This document shows, piece after piece, positions 54,531 to 61,533 of a stretch of DNA of 64,000 nt. Origin of the DNA: Flavobacteriaceae bacterium CRH (lineage in GTDB: Bacteria; Bacteroidota; Bacteroidia; Flavobacteriales; Flavobacteriaceae). The position numbers and the translations under genes were made by a program. Where the stretch lies: positions 62,001 to 126,000 of the forward strand of contig LMAJ01000003.1 in assembly GCA_001507425.1 (NCBI GenBank), given 5' to 3'. Position 1 is the first letter of the stretch. Every line of letters starts with the position of its first letter. Below the pieces are notes generated by a model. The model worked only from the letters and a program-made list of their open reading frames with translations. It was not told the DNA's origin and did no database searches.

Positions 54531-54618
54531 TTCACAGAGATGCACAAAGTTTTTTCGCAAAGATTCACAAAATAAAAAAGACCTTTGTGTATCTCTGTGA
54601 AACCTTCGTGAATCTTTG
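54531..54618. repeat. Interleaved inverted repeats (CACAGAGAT / CAAAGATTCAC) before the CHAT gene
   Basis: Arm A TTCACAGAGATGCACAAAG (54531-54549) pairs with CTTTGTGTATCTCTGTGAA (54583-54601), 18 of 19. Arm B CAAAGATTCAC (54558-54568) pairs with GTGAATCTTTG (54608-54618), perfect. The order A-B-A'-B' is that of a pseudoknot, though simple word iteration explains it equally well. Confidence 0.8.
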
Positions 54619-54628
54619 TGTAACAACT

Positions 54629-56581
54629 CTAAAACTTCCAAATTCCGTAAAATTGAAAATAATTAAAACCCTGTTCAAAGTTAATCACATATCGAGCGCC
54701 TAAACTTGGCCCGATTCTGGCAAAACCTGCTGTTAAGTCAAATAATAAACCAGTATTAAAATTAGCAAAAGAAGTTTTCGTTCTATTAGATGTTGTAGTT
54801 GTACTGATTAAAAAGTTTTCTTTATCTCCTTCAAAAGTCTCAATTTTTATATTTTGGTTGTGTTCTTCAGAAACATTGATGTTGGCCTGAATTCCGGCGC
54901 CAACCCCAATATAGTTATTAATGTTATACCGAATCAAAACTGGAACTTCCCAATTAATATTTTTGTTTTCAGTTCCTGTGGTTGTGCGTACCAATTGCCT
55001 AACTCCGTTTGGACTTGTGTTTATTTGATCTGTAATAGTAGCTGCATTGTCGTATTTGTTTAAAGCATTAACCCATTCGGCCTGCCAATAAAAACGATAC
55101 GATTTAAAAGGCGAAATCGTCGCGCCAACAAAATAACTTGTCGATTTTTCTAAATCAGGGTAAAGATTATAACCCGCTTTTACGCCAATAGAAATTCCGG
55201 GCAAAAATCGGGTAGTGGCATAATTGGTAATTATGGGTTCATTTTTATCGAAAATAATAGCCGTTCTGCTTCTGGTTTTTACTTTATGAAAATCTTCGGC
55301 AAACTTCATCGAGTATTTTACAAAACCTTTTGTACTGTCTTTTTCATGTACATTTTTTTGCTCGCTTCCCGGTAAATAAATGTTTTTGAAAGTAAAGAAA
55401 ATCTGTTTTTGTTTGATAATAGTATCCAGACAGCTGACAGTTGGAACTTCGTCTTTTGGACAAATTGGACATTTAGGATACATGTCTTCGATCTGAAAAG
55501 TCTTTTTATCAAACATATCAGGAATATCCGTTTCTAACCGAATCATTCGTGCCGGACCTTCGCCGTTGTTTTGAAAACGGGTTTTAAAATTCACCCTTTT
55601 AAAACGCACTAATCTGTAATTCATAAAACTTCCGTTAGAACCCATTTTGTTTGGATCGTGAGAAGTTACGATTTCCATTTCGAGGTTTTTTATTTTATGG
55701 TTTTTATAACTCCTATTCGGCACATAAATCCCGCGCATTGTAACCGTTGCGCTGGTATCTTTAATCATTTCAGGAGTTGTTTTAAAAGTATAAAAAACAT
55801 TGCGCGTTTCGCCCGGATTTGCATCATCAAATTCTAAAACAGAAACATTATGATAGGTTTTATTTGCATCTAATAATGAAGCATCAAGATCTTCTTCAGA
55901 AGTTGTATTTCTATATTTTTTAAGTTTGATTGTATTTTCGGCAGAAGCCAAATAAGATTTTGTATCGTCAAGATCATCAACCGAAGCGACCAAATTTTCT
56001 TTTACTTCCCGCTCGCCCGCATACGTTCTAAAATCGACCAATTCGAAATTATTGCTCTTAAATTGTTTCTCATTATAAAAAAGATAAAGCTTTCCACCTG
56101 AAACATAATTTTCCAGATTTTGATAACCTACAACGACTACCATTTCCTGTTCCGGAATTGGATCACAGTTTTTTAAGATCGCAAATCCGTTTTGGTCTGC
56201 AATTGAAGCAATGTCTTTAAAATTATTATCTGTAATGTCGTTAATAGCAACTTTTTTCGGGCGTGTTGCCGGAGGTTTTCCGTTGTCGTAATTGTTGGTC
56301 ACGGCAAGTCTTGTGGTATAGGTTCCTTTGTTCTTGTAAACGTGTTTAGGTTCGGCTTCTTTGCTATAATGTCCGTCGCCAAGTTCCCATAAATAAGAAT
56401 AACTTGGTTTTGGTGCACCCGCAATCGGAATCAAAGGCGGTGTTTCAGGTTTATAAGAAATAGCATTTCCGTTTTGGATCAAACCAATGTTGGCTCTTCG
56501 GGTTATGGTGTCTTTTACTTTGGTTTGCGAGAAAGAGAATATAGAAAATAGAAGAAAGAGAATAGATGATAGTGGTTTCAT
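54629..56581 (-). CDS. Envelope protein with PKD domain and C-terminal beta-barrel-like region
   Basis: A 650-residue exported protein of no recognised overall family. The signal peptide is MKPLSSILFLLFSIFSFSQ. A PKD-type Ig fold lies at about 58-115 (SYLWELGDGHYSKEAEPKHVYKNKGTYTTRLAV, the W-x-x-GDG...H-x-Y...G-x-Y pattern). The middle is beta-rich, with a cysteine cluster KCPICPKDEVPTVSCLD near residue 378. The last 180 residues look like an outer-membrane barrel (ISIGVKAGYNLYP, RFYWQAEWVNALN, GVGAGIQANINV, terminal YGIWKF). It precedes the CHAT gene by 117 bp on the same strand and probably forms one unit with the CHAT and retropepsin genes. The function is unknown. Confidence 0.75.
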   Translation of the reverse strand: MKPLSSILFLLFSIFSFSQTKVKDTITRRANIGLIQNGNAISYKPETPPLIPIAGAPKPSYSYLWELGDGHYSKEAEPKHVYKNKGTYTTRLAVTNNYDNGKPPATRPKKVAINDITDNNFKDIASIADQNGFAILKNCDPIPEQEMVVVVGYQNLENYVSGGKLYLFYNEKQFKSNNFELVDFRTYAGEREVKENLVASVDDLDDTKSYLASAENTIKLKKYRNTTSEEDLDASLLDANKTYHNVSVLEFDDANPGETRNVFYTFKTTPEMIKDTSATVTMRGIYVPNRSYKNHKIKNLEMEIVTSHDPNKMGSNGSFMNYRLVRFKRVNFKTRFQNNGEGPARMIRLETDIPDMFDKKTFQIEDMYPKCPICPKDEVPTVSCLDTIIKQKQIFFTFKNIYLPGSEQKNVHEKDSTKGFVKYSMKFAEDFHKVKTRSRTAIIFDKNEPIITNYATTRFLPGISIGVKAGYNLYPDLEKSTSYFVGATISPFKSYRFYWQAEWVNALNKYDNAATITDQINTSPNGVRQLVRTTTGTENKNINWEVPVLIRYNINNYIGVGAGIQANINVSEEHNQNIKIETFEGDKENFLISTTTTSNRTKTSFANFNTGLLFDLTAGFARIGPSLGARYVINFEQGFNYFQFYGIWKF

Positions 56582-56595
56582 AACTAGATACTTTT

Positions 56596-56685
56596 TTAGC
56601 CCTGATAGTAGTGGAAATCCTTTTTTGCCGGTCCCGAGGCTTCGGGAGGCAAAAAAGATTGCAACGGATATCAGGATTAGCTTCT
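56596..56685 (+). ncRNA. Structured intergenic element, Flavo-1-like RNA candidate (copy 2)
   Basis: It begins TTAGCCCTGATAGTAGTGGA and ends CAGGATTAGCTTC. The outer stem CCTGATA / TATCAGG (56601-56607 and 56668-56674) encloses a long hairpin, CTTTTTTGCC / GGCAAAAAAG, capped by TCCCGAGGCTTCGGGA. Copy 1 at 9021-9091 has the same conserved ends and a different inner hairpin, as expected for a structured RNA. It lies upstream of and antisense to the PKD gene. Confidence 0.55.
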
Positions 56686-56725
56686 GAAAATCATCAGAAT
56701 TATTTGAAAACTGGATTAAATGTAA

Positions 56726-56755
56726 AAAAAAGTGATGAGCAAATCATCACTTTTT
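56726..56755 (-). terminator. Terminator of the larger lipoprotein gene
   Basis: The 12-bp perfect stem AAAAAGTGATGA / TCATCACTTTTT with a GCAAA loop lies about 20 bp after the stop at 56776, with a T-rich tail on the minus strand. Confidence 0.85.
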
Positions 56756-56775
56756 CTTAAAAAATATTTTGTAAG

Positions 56776-57750
56776 TTACTGAATAGCATTGATTGCAGCT
56801 ACCAGTTGCGCTTCTGTACCAACCGTTGTTTCGGCAACTGTAAAGGTGTAAACAGCATTTGCAGTTATGGTTACCGCTTTGATCGCATATCGCCATTGAC
56901 CGTTATCTTCTGTAACAAAAATCACGTGACAAGCTAAACCAATTGGAATTTGACCGTAATGTTCGCTAAATAATCCTTCTGCTGTATAAGTATCTAATTT
57001 AGCAAGTGCGTTGGTTCCTTCTCCATCATAAGATAAATAAACAGCACTATTGTCGTTATCATAACCTTCAGGAGCATCGACAAGAAGTGTAGTTTTTGGT
57101 CTAGGATCACTATAAAAACGGTCTACGTTTGTCCATCCAAAGTTACCAAAAGTTACATAATAATTAGTTCCTTCGCCTTGTACGCCGCCTTTTCCGCCAT
57201 TAGCATCTCTCGCTTCTTTCCATGCTAATTCTCCTTCTTCATCAACTACGCCTGTCCATAATGTCATTGCGTTATCAAGACCATCGGTTAAAGTTGTCGG
57301 AACGATTAAATTCATTGAGCAAGAAGTTTGAAGCGCAACACCGCCCTGAGTTGCTTTTATAAAGAATTCTCCACCAGAAATTAATAAGTTTTTCTTTCCG
57401 TCAGCAGTAATTCCCATTGTTGGTTTGTTGGTTACCAACATGTTTCCTTTGTCAAAAAGTTCAATGTATTCAATATCAACAGCTCCGGTTACAGCAACTC
57501 CGTTTTTAGTTAAACAGTCTCCGTTAATGTTTAATTTAACTCCTTTTGCAGAAGTTATCGTGATTAGGCCGTTTCCTGCTGTAACAGTAAAGTTTTGAGT
57601 GTTTCTTTTAATCCCTTTTTCAGTTATGCCTTTAAAAGCGCCTGAAGTTGGAGGAAGAACAAGATTGTCATCGCCATCGTTGTTGTCGCAGCTTACGAAT
57701 GAAGTTAAAGCTAAAAATAAAAATGCAAGTGTTTTAAATTTTGTGTTCAT
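56776..57750 (-). CDS. Lipoprotein of unknown function, 324 residues
   Basis: The signal sequence MNTKFKTLAFLFLALTSFVSC ends in a lipobox with Cys21 followed by DNNDGDD, the acidic stretch that in Bacteroidetes often directs lipoproteins to the surface. The mature part is beta-rich. The segment VTGAVDIEYIELFDKGNMLVTNKPTMGITADGKKNLLISGGEFFIKATQGGVALQ (residues about 88-143) recalls a beta-domain seen in other Bacteroidetes exoproteins, but I cannot name it. Two copies of the GGGTAACAAT-N12-TTGATATAA motif lie upstream (57829 and 57898), so control by an ECF sigma factor is likely. It has its own terminator. Confidence 0.8.
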   Translation of the reverse strand: MNTKFKTLAFLFLALTSFVSCDNNDGDDNLVLPPTSGAFKGITEKGIKRNTQNFTVTAGNGLITITSAKGVKLNINGDCLTKNGVAVTGAVDIEYIELFDKGNMLVTNKPTMGITADGKKNLLISGGEFFIKATQGGVALQTSCSMNLIVPTTLTDGLDNAMTLWTGVVDEEGELAWKEARDANGGKGGVQGEGTNYYVTFGNFGWTNVDRFYSDPRPKTTLLVDAPEGYDNDNSAVYLSYDGEGTNALAKLDTYTAEGLFSEHYGQIPIGLACHVIFVTEDNGQWRYAIKAVTITANAVYTFTVAETTVGTEAQLVAAINAIQ

Positions 57751-57828
57751 GATTTCTAATTTTTATAAATCTGTCCTGATTGTTATCAAGTGGTTTTCAG
57801 ATTCTGGTTAATTATAGTTTTTATATTC

Positions 57829-57859
57829 TTATATCAATTCGGGTTTGATATTGTTACCC
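57829..57859 (-). promoter_or_regulatory. ECF-type promoter candidate A (GGGTAACAAT-N12-TTGATATAA)
   Basis: On the minus strand GGGTAACAAT (57850-57859) is followed after 12 bases by TTGATATAA (57829-57837). It lies 78 bp upstream of the 324-residue lipoprotein gene. The two blocks and the spacing are identical in candidates B and C. Confidence 0.7.
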
Positions 57860-57897
57860 TTATTTTTAAAATTTATTTTTCGAGCTGTTTTATAATG

Positions 57898-57928
57898 TTA
57901 TATCAATTTGCTTTTAAAATTGTTACCC
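57898..57928 (-). promoter_or_regulatory. ECF-type promoter candidate B (GGGTAACAAT-N12-TTGATATAA)
   Basis: Both blocks are identical to candidate A, 69 bp further upstream of the same lipoprotein gene and 7 bp after the stop of the 194-residue lipoprotein gene. Confidence 0.7.
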
Positions 57929-57934
57929 CTAATT

Positions 57935-58519
57935 TTAATTTACTTTAAAACCCAGCGCAATATAAGGTTGTGCAAAGTCGGGAGCAGGACCTCCGGCACC
58001 ATAAAAGTTGGAGCTTAAAAACACAGCAGTTCCTTGAGTAATAGGATAAGGAACAGTTGTATTATTTGATTTTCTCAGTAAGCGGCCAACAGTTTGGTTA
58101 AGCATGGTATATCCCGGAAGAATGGTTCTTTTTACAGTAATAATATCACCGGAGTTTACTAAAACAGGAGTTATAGATTGATAATCTAAAGTAGTTTGCG
58201 AAAAAGTATGCACTCCGCTATAACTTGTGTTGGTAGTTGTATTAATAACTTCCATAGTATAACCGCCCGTATATGTAGTTGGGTTTTGATATCCTACGCT
58301 GCAAATTTCGCCATTGGCATTAATCTGGAGCGTATATTCATGCGTTTCCAAATCCATGGTTGTAATGTCATTGTAGCCATTTGCAGTAGAAAATGCATTT
58401 GTAATTAATGTAGAAACATAAGTAGTATCACAGATATTATTGGTTGGGTCGTTGTCATTGTCGCAACTTATTATGGAAGCCGCTGCCAAACAAAATATAA
58501 AGGTTTTAATTGTTTTCAT
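57935..58519 (-). CDS. Lipoprotein of unknown function, 194 residues
   Basis: The signal sequence MKTIKTFIFCLAAASIISC ends in a lipobox Cys19 followed by DNDNDPTNNIC, resembling the neighbouring lipoprotein's acidic start. The mature part is Thr/Asn-rich and predicted beta-sandwich-like (EHEYTLQINANGEICSVGYQNPTTYTGGYTMEVINTTTNTSYSG). No family is recognised. A half-conserved copy of the ECF-type motif, with the GGGTAACAAT block only, lies about 29 bp upstream of the start. Confidence 0.78.
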   Translation of the reverse strand: MKTIKTFIFCLAAASIISCDNDNDPTNNICDTTYVSTLITNAFSTANGYNDITTMDLETHEYTLQINANGEICSVGYQNPTTYTGGYTMEVINTTTNTSYSGVHTFSQTTLDYQSITPVLVNSGDIITVKRTILPGYTMLNQTVGRLLRKSNNTTVPYPITQGTAVFLSSNFYGAGGPAPDFAQPYIALGFKVN

Positions 58520-58547
58520 GATTTCTGGTTTTATAAGTTTTATAGTA

Positions 58548-58578
58548 ATAGATGTTTTGTGTTGAAAAATTGTTACCC
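58548..58578 (-). promoter_or_regulatory. Degenerate ECF-type promoter candidate D (GGGTAACAAT block only)
   Basis: GGGTAACAAT is intact at 58569-58578, but the second block is AACATCTAT instead of TTGATATAA. It lies just upstream of the 194-residue lipoprotein gene. Confidence 0.4.
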
Positions 58579-58602
58579 TAAATTTTTAATTATTTTTAAA
58601 TT

Positions 58603-58902
58603 CTATTTGGAGAGGCATTTTTCTTCAAATAAATTTCCGTCTTCGTCTAAGGCGACCAGAATGTCTTTTTTCTGCGAAAGCGTAACAATCAGATAAAACC
58701 AGATAATAGACCAAAATCCTAAAGTGAAAAGCGTAAGAATAAAATGAAGCCCATGATTAATTTCTTTTTTTTCTTTGGATAAAACCACGTAGGGTAATTT
58801 CTCATTATGCTCTATAACCACAAAGCCATTTCTAATTTTAGAAGAAAGTATTTTGTGAAACTGATCCAGATTTTTGTCGTCTATAAATTGGTAACTTTCC
58901 AT
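58603..58902 (-). CDS. Small membrane protein of unknown function, 99 residues
   Basis: Not recognised. A soluble N-terminal half (MESYQFIDDKNLDQFHKILSSKIRNGFVVIEHNEKLPYVVLSKEKKEI) is followed by one long hydrophobic segment (HFILTLFTLGFWSIIWFYLIVTL, residues about 53-75) and a short charged tail. There is no signal peptide. A full ECF-type motif (candidate C) lies 42 bp upstream of the start, so it is likely part of the same regulon as the lipoproteins and could be a modulator of the adjacent sigma system. Confidence 0.7.
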   Translation of the reverse strand: MESYQFIDDKNLDQFHKILSSKIRNGFVVIEHNEKLPYVVLSKEKKEINHGLHFILTLFTLGFWSIIWFYLIVTLSQKKDILVALDEDGNLFEEKCLSK

Positions 58903-58944
58903 TTCTCTTAATTTTTTAATGGTTTTAAAAGATTGTTGTTAACT

Positions 58945-58975
58945 TTATATCAACTTGATTTTATAATTGTTACCC
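58945..58975 (-). promoter_or_regulatory. ECF-type promoter candidate C (GGGTAACAAT-N12-TTGATATAA)
   Basis: It is identical in both blocks and in spacing to candidates A and B, and lies 42 bp upstream of the 99-residue membrane protein gene, in the region divergent from the sigma factor gene. Confidence 0.72.
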
Positions 58976-59033
58976 CAATCGTTAAAATTTATTTTGAGAT
59001 TATATTTACATTAGCTAATTAAAAAGTTGTTTT

Positions 59034-59618
59034 ATGGGCAAAATCAAAATTCATCCTGACCAAAAATATATTGAAGGACTTGCGGTAAATAATTCAGCAA
59101 TCATTCAGGAGATTTATAAAAAGTTCGTTCCCAAAGTTGTTTTTTACATTAAGAACAATTCCGGAGATCAGGATCAGGCGCAAGACATTGTTCAGGAAAT
59201 AATGATTTTGCTTTTTAATCAGGCCAAAGCCAATACCCTGCAATTGACTTGCCCGTTTGATGCTTACTTTTTTTTGTTATGCAAAAGAAAATGGCTTAAC
59301 GAATTGAAAAAAACATCAAATAAAGGGGTAACAATTAATGAAGATGTGGGATCTATAAATGAATCCGGACTTGAACTGGTTGAGCAAACAGAACAATTTG
59401 ATGAAAAACAGCAGCTTTTTGATGCCATGTTTCTAAAATTGGGAGATAAATGCCAGGAATTGCTAAAGTTGAGTTTTTCCATTAAATCAATGGAAGAAGT
59501 CGCTGAAAAACTTAACGTTACCTACGGTTATGTCCGTAAGAAAAAATCGTTATGTATTGGCCAGCTCACACAATGGATTCAGGAAAACAACAACTTTAAA
59601 TCCCTAAAAAACAATTAG
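59034..59618 (+). CDS. ECF-type RNA polymerase sigma factor
   Basis: A 194-residue sigma-70 family protein of ECF size. Region 2 spans about residues 20-95, with DQAQDIVQEIMILLFNQA as the core-binding helix and FFLLCKRKWLNELKK near the -10 contact. Region 4 is at about 130-185, with SIKSMEEVAEKLNVTYGYVRKKKSLCIGQL as the helix-turn-helix contacting the -35 element. It is followed after 2 bp by a membrane TPR protein, the usual place for an anti-sigma factor. It is the obvious candidate to read the GGGTAACAAT promoters on the divergent side. Confidence 0.9.
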   Translation: MGKIKIHPDQKYIEGLAVNNSAIIQEIYKKFVPKVVFYIKNNSGDQDQAQDIVQEIMILLFNQAKANTLQLTCPFDAYFFLLCKRKWLNELKKTSNKGVTINEDVGSINESGLELVEQTEQFDEKQQLFDAMFLKLGDKCQELLKLSFSIKSMEEVAEKLNVTYGYVRKKKSLCIGQLTQWIQENNNFKSLKNN

Positions 59619-59620
59619 TC

Positions 59621-60346
59621 ATGAACGAGGAACGCTACATATTATTTGATCAATATCTTCAGGATGAAATGGCTGTTGAAGAAAGAAATAGTTTTGAAAA
59701 TCAATTATCAGAAGATCAGGAACTTGCTGCTGCATTTGAAACTTTTAAAGCAATAAACCTTCAGTTAGAAAATAAATTTGAATATGAAGTTGAAAGAGAA
59801 GCATTCAAAGAAAATCTAACTAAGATTTCTGATAAACATTTCAACGCAAATAAACCAAAAGTGATTCCATTACGACCTTGGCATTACGGAGTTGCTGCGT
59901 CTGCCGTAATTTTGTTTGGATTACTTCTTTACAATTACAATCAAAATCCTTCATTTGAAGATTTTAACCATCCTGAACAAGCTTATTTTACAGAAAGAAG
60001 CGATGCAAATGCAACATTGAAAGAAGCAGAAACGGCGTTTAATTCAGGAGAATACAAAAAAGCAGTTGCGCTATTTGAATCCATTTTAAAAACAAATAAT
60101 ACGCCCGAGATTCAGTATTTTTATGGCGTTTCATTATTAGAAGTAAATAATACTAAGAAAGCTGAAACTATTTTTAATACGCTAAAATCCGGAACATCTG
60201 TTTATAAAGATAAAGCAATATGGAATCTTGCGTTAATAAAATTAAAACAACGAGATTATAAAGCCTGTAAAGAAATTTTACTGACCATTTCAGAAGATTA
60301 TGAAGATTATGTTGAGGTTCAGATTTTATTAAAAGAACTGGAATAA
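59621..60346 (+). CDS. Single-pass membrane TPR protein, probable anti-sigma factor
   Basis: A 241-residue protein. The N-terminal cytoplasmic part (about 1-86; MNEERYILFDQYLQDEMAVEERNSFENQLSEDQELAAAFETFKAINLQL) is helical and resembles the anti-sigma N-termini common in Bacteroidetes. One transmembrane segment (HYGVAASAVILFGLLLYNY, about 88-106) follows. The periplasmic part has TPR-like repeats (TLKEAETAFNSGEYKKAVALFESILKTNNTPEIQYFYGVSLLEV; VYKDKAIWNLALIKLKQRDYKACKEIL). Its gene starts 2 bp after the sigma factor gene. Anti-sigma function is inferred from position and topology. A terminator follows at 60385-60418. Confidence 0.75.
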   Translation: MNEERYILFDQYLQDEMAVEERNSFENQLSEDQELAAAFETFKAINLQLENKFEYEVEREAFKENLTKISDKHFNANKPKVIPLRPWHYGVAASAVILFGLLLYNYNQNPSFEDFNHPEQAYFTERSDANATLKEAETAFNSGEYKKAVALFESILKTNNTPEIQYFYGVSLLEVNNTKKAETIFNTLKSGTSVYKDKAIWNLALIKLKQRDYKACKEILLTISEDYEDYVEVQILLKELE

Positions 60347-60384
60347 ATTTTTCCGCAAAAGACACAAAGAGTTTCCATAGAGAT

Positions 60385-60418
60385 TCGCAAAGAGTTAAAA
60401 TACTTTGCGATTTTTTTT
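60385..60418 (+). terminator. Terminator of the sigma/anti-sigma operon
   Basis: The stem TCGCAAAG / CTTTGCGA is followed directly by eight T residues, 39 bp after the anti-sigma stop. Confidence 0.85.
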
Positions 60419-60432
60419 GTTATACGTTGCGG

Positions 60433-60448
60433 TCCCGAAACTTCGGGA
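60433..60448. repeat. TCCCGAAACTTCGGGA palindromic word
   Basis: The 7-bp arms TCCCGAA / TTCGGGA have an AC centre and are related to the words at 48515 and 56632. It lies in the 349-bp gap after the anti-sigma gene. Confidence 0.7.
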
Positions 60449-60488
60449 TCGACTTCGCTCAGTCTGACAAAGGTTTTAGCGTTTTGTA

Positions 60489-60587
60489 TGTCATCCTGAC
60501 GGAGGAAGGATCACACAAGAAGCTCGACAATCTGAATAATACATTGTGTTAGTTATTAGTGTGATACTTCCTCCCTCAGGATTGACA
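60489..60587. repeat. 99-bp GTCATCCTGACGGAGG hairpin element, copy 1
   Basis: The 5' arm TGTCATCCTGACGGAGGAAG plus GATCACAC pairs with GTGTGATACTTCCTCCCTCA plus GGATTGACA at the 3' end. The first 28 bases are identical to copy 2 at 63751. The rest of the gap to the TatD gene shows no gene. Confidence 0.85.
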
Positions 60588-60695
60588 AAAAAATCAGCGT
60601 TTTCACGAAGTGAATCCGCGTCATCCGTGTTCCATCTCCTCAAGATTGGAAAGTTTTTAATATTGTCGTAATTTTGGCTTCTTAAAAAATGACAA

Positions 60696-61475
60696 TTGAA
60701 TTCAACACCAATTATTACGGATACTCATACACACTTATATTCTGAAGAATTTGATCAGGATCGTGACGAAATGATTCAAAGAGCAATTACCGCCGGAGTA
60801 ACCCGTTTTTTTATTCCTGCTATCGATGCTGCGGCGACAAAATCTATGTACGATTTAGAGCAAAATTATCCGGATCATGTTTTTTTAATGATGGGTTTGC
60901 ATCCCACTTACGTGAAAGATAATTACGAAGAAGAGCTGCAACACGTAGAAACTGAATTATCAAAACGAAAATTCTACGCTGTCGGCGAAATCGGAATCGA
61001 TTTGTATTGGGATAAAACACACTTAAAAGAACAGCAAATTGCTTTTAGAAGACAAATTCAATTAGCCAAACAATACAAACTTCCAATTGTAATTCATTGC
61101 CGTGAAGCCTTTGATGAAATCTTTGAAATTCTTGAAGAAGAAAAATCTGAAGAATTATTTGGGATTTTTCATTGTTTTTCCGGAACTTTAGTACAGGCTA
61201 AACAGGCAATTTCTTACAATATGAAATTAGGTATAGGAGGAGTAGTTACTTTCAAAAACGGAAAAATAGATCAGTTTTTAAACCAAATCGATTTGAAACA
61301 TATCGTTCTCGAAACAGATTCACCCTATTTGGCGCCAATTCCGTATCGAGGAAAACGAAATGAAAGCAGTTATTTGGTAAATGTAATTGCAAAACTCGCC
61401 GATATTTATACTATTTCTGAAGAAGAAATCGCAGCAATTACAACCCAAAACTCAAAAGACGTTTTTGGTATTTAA
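60696..61475 (+). CDS. TatD-family metal-dependent hydrolase, TTG start
   Basis: A 259-residue TIM-barrel hydrolase. The metal ligands are all visible: HxH in TDTHTHLY, Glu in AVGEIGIDLYW, His in IVIHCREAFDE, His in GIFHCFSGTL and Asp in LETDSPYLAPIPYRGKRNES. TatD proteins are DNases/exonucleases. In this frame the only start giving the complete N-terminus is TTG at 60696; an upstream ATG (60689) is out of frame and a stop sits 6 bp before the TTG. It is likely the first gene of a unit with the acyltransferase and asparaginase genes. Confidence 0.92.
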   Translation: MNSTPIITDTHTHLYSEEFDQDRDEMIQRAITAGVTRFFIPAIDAAATKSMYDLEQNYPDHVFLMMGLHPTYVKDNYEEELQHVETELSKRKFYAVGEIGIDLYWDKTHLKEQQIAFRRQIQLAKQYKLPIVIHCREAFDEIFEILEEEKSEELFGIFHCFSGTLVQAKQAISYNMKLGIGGVVTFKNGKIDQFLNQIDLKHIVLETDSPYLAPIPYRGKRNESSYLVNVIAKLADIYTISEEEIAAITTQNSKDVFGI

Positions 61476-61533
61476 CCCAATAGTTACTTTAATTTAATTT
61501 TTTTTTTGTTCATTTGCCCACTTAAAAATAGAT

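Noticed and set aside
56582..56725. Search for the GGGTAACAAT promoter upstream of the PKD-CHAT-retropepsin genes
   Set aside because: No copy was found there, so control of the protease genes by the nearby sigma factor is not supported by this motif.
59325..59345. GGGGTAACAATTAATG inside the sigma factor gene, matching the first block of the ECF-type promoter
   Set aside because: It is on the other strand, within coding sequence (KGVTINED), and lacks the TTGATATAA block at 12 bases, so it was not counted as a promoter.
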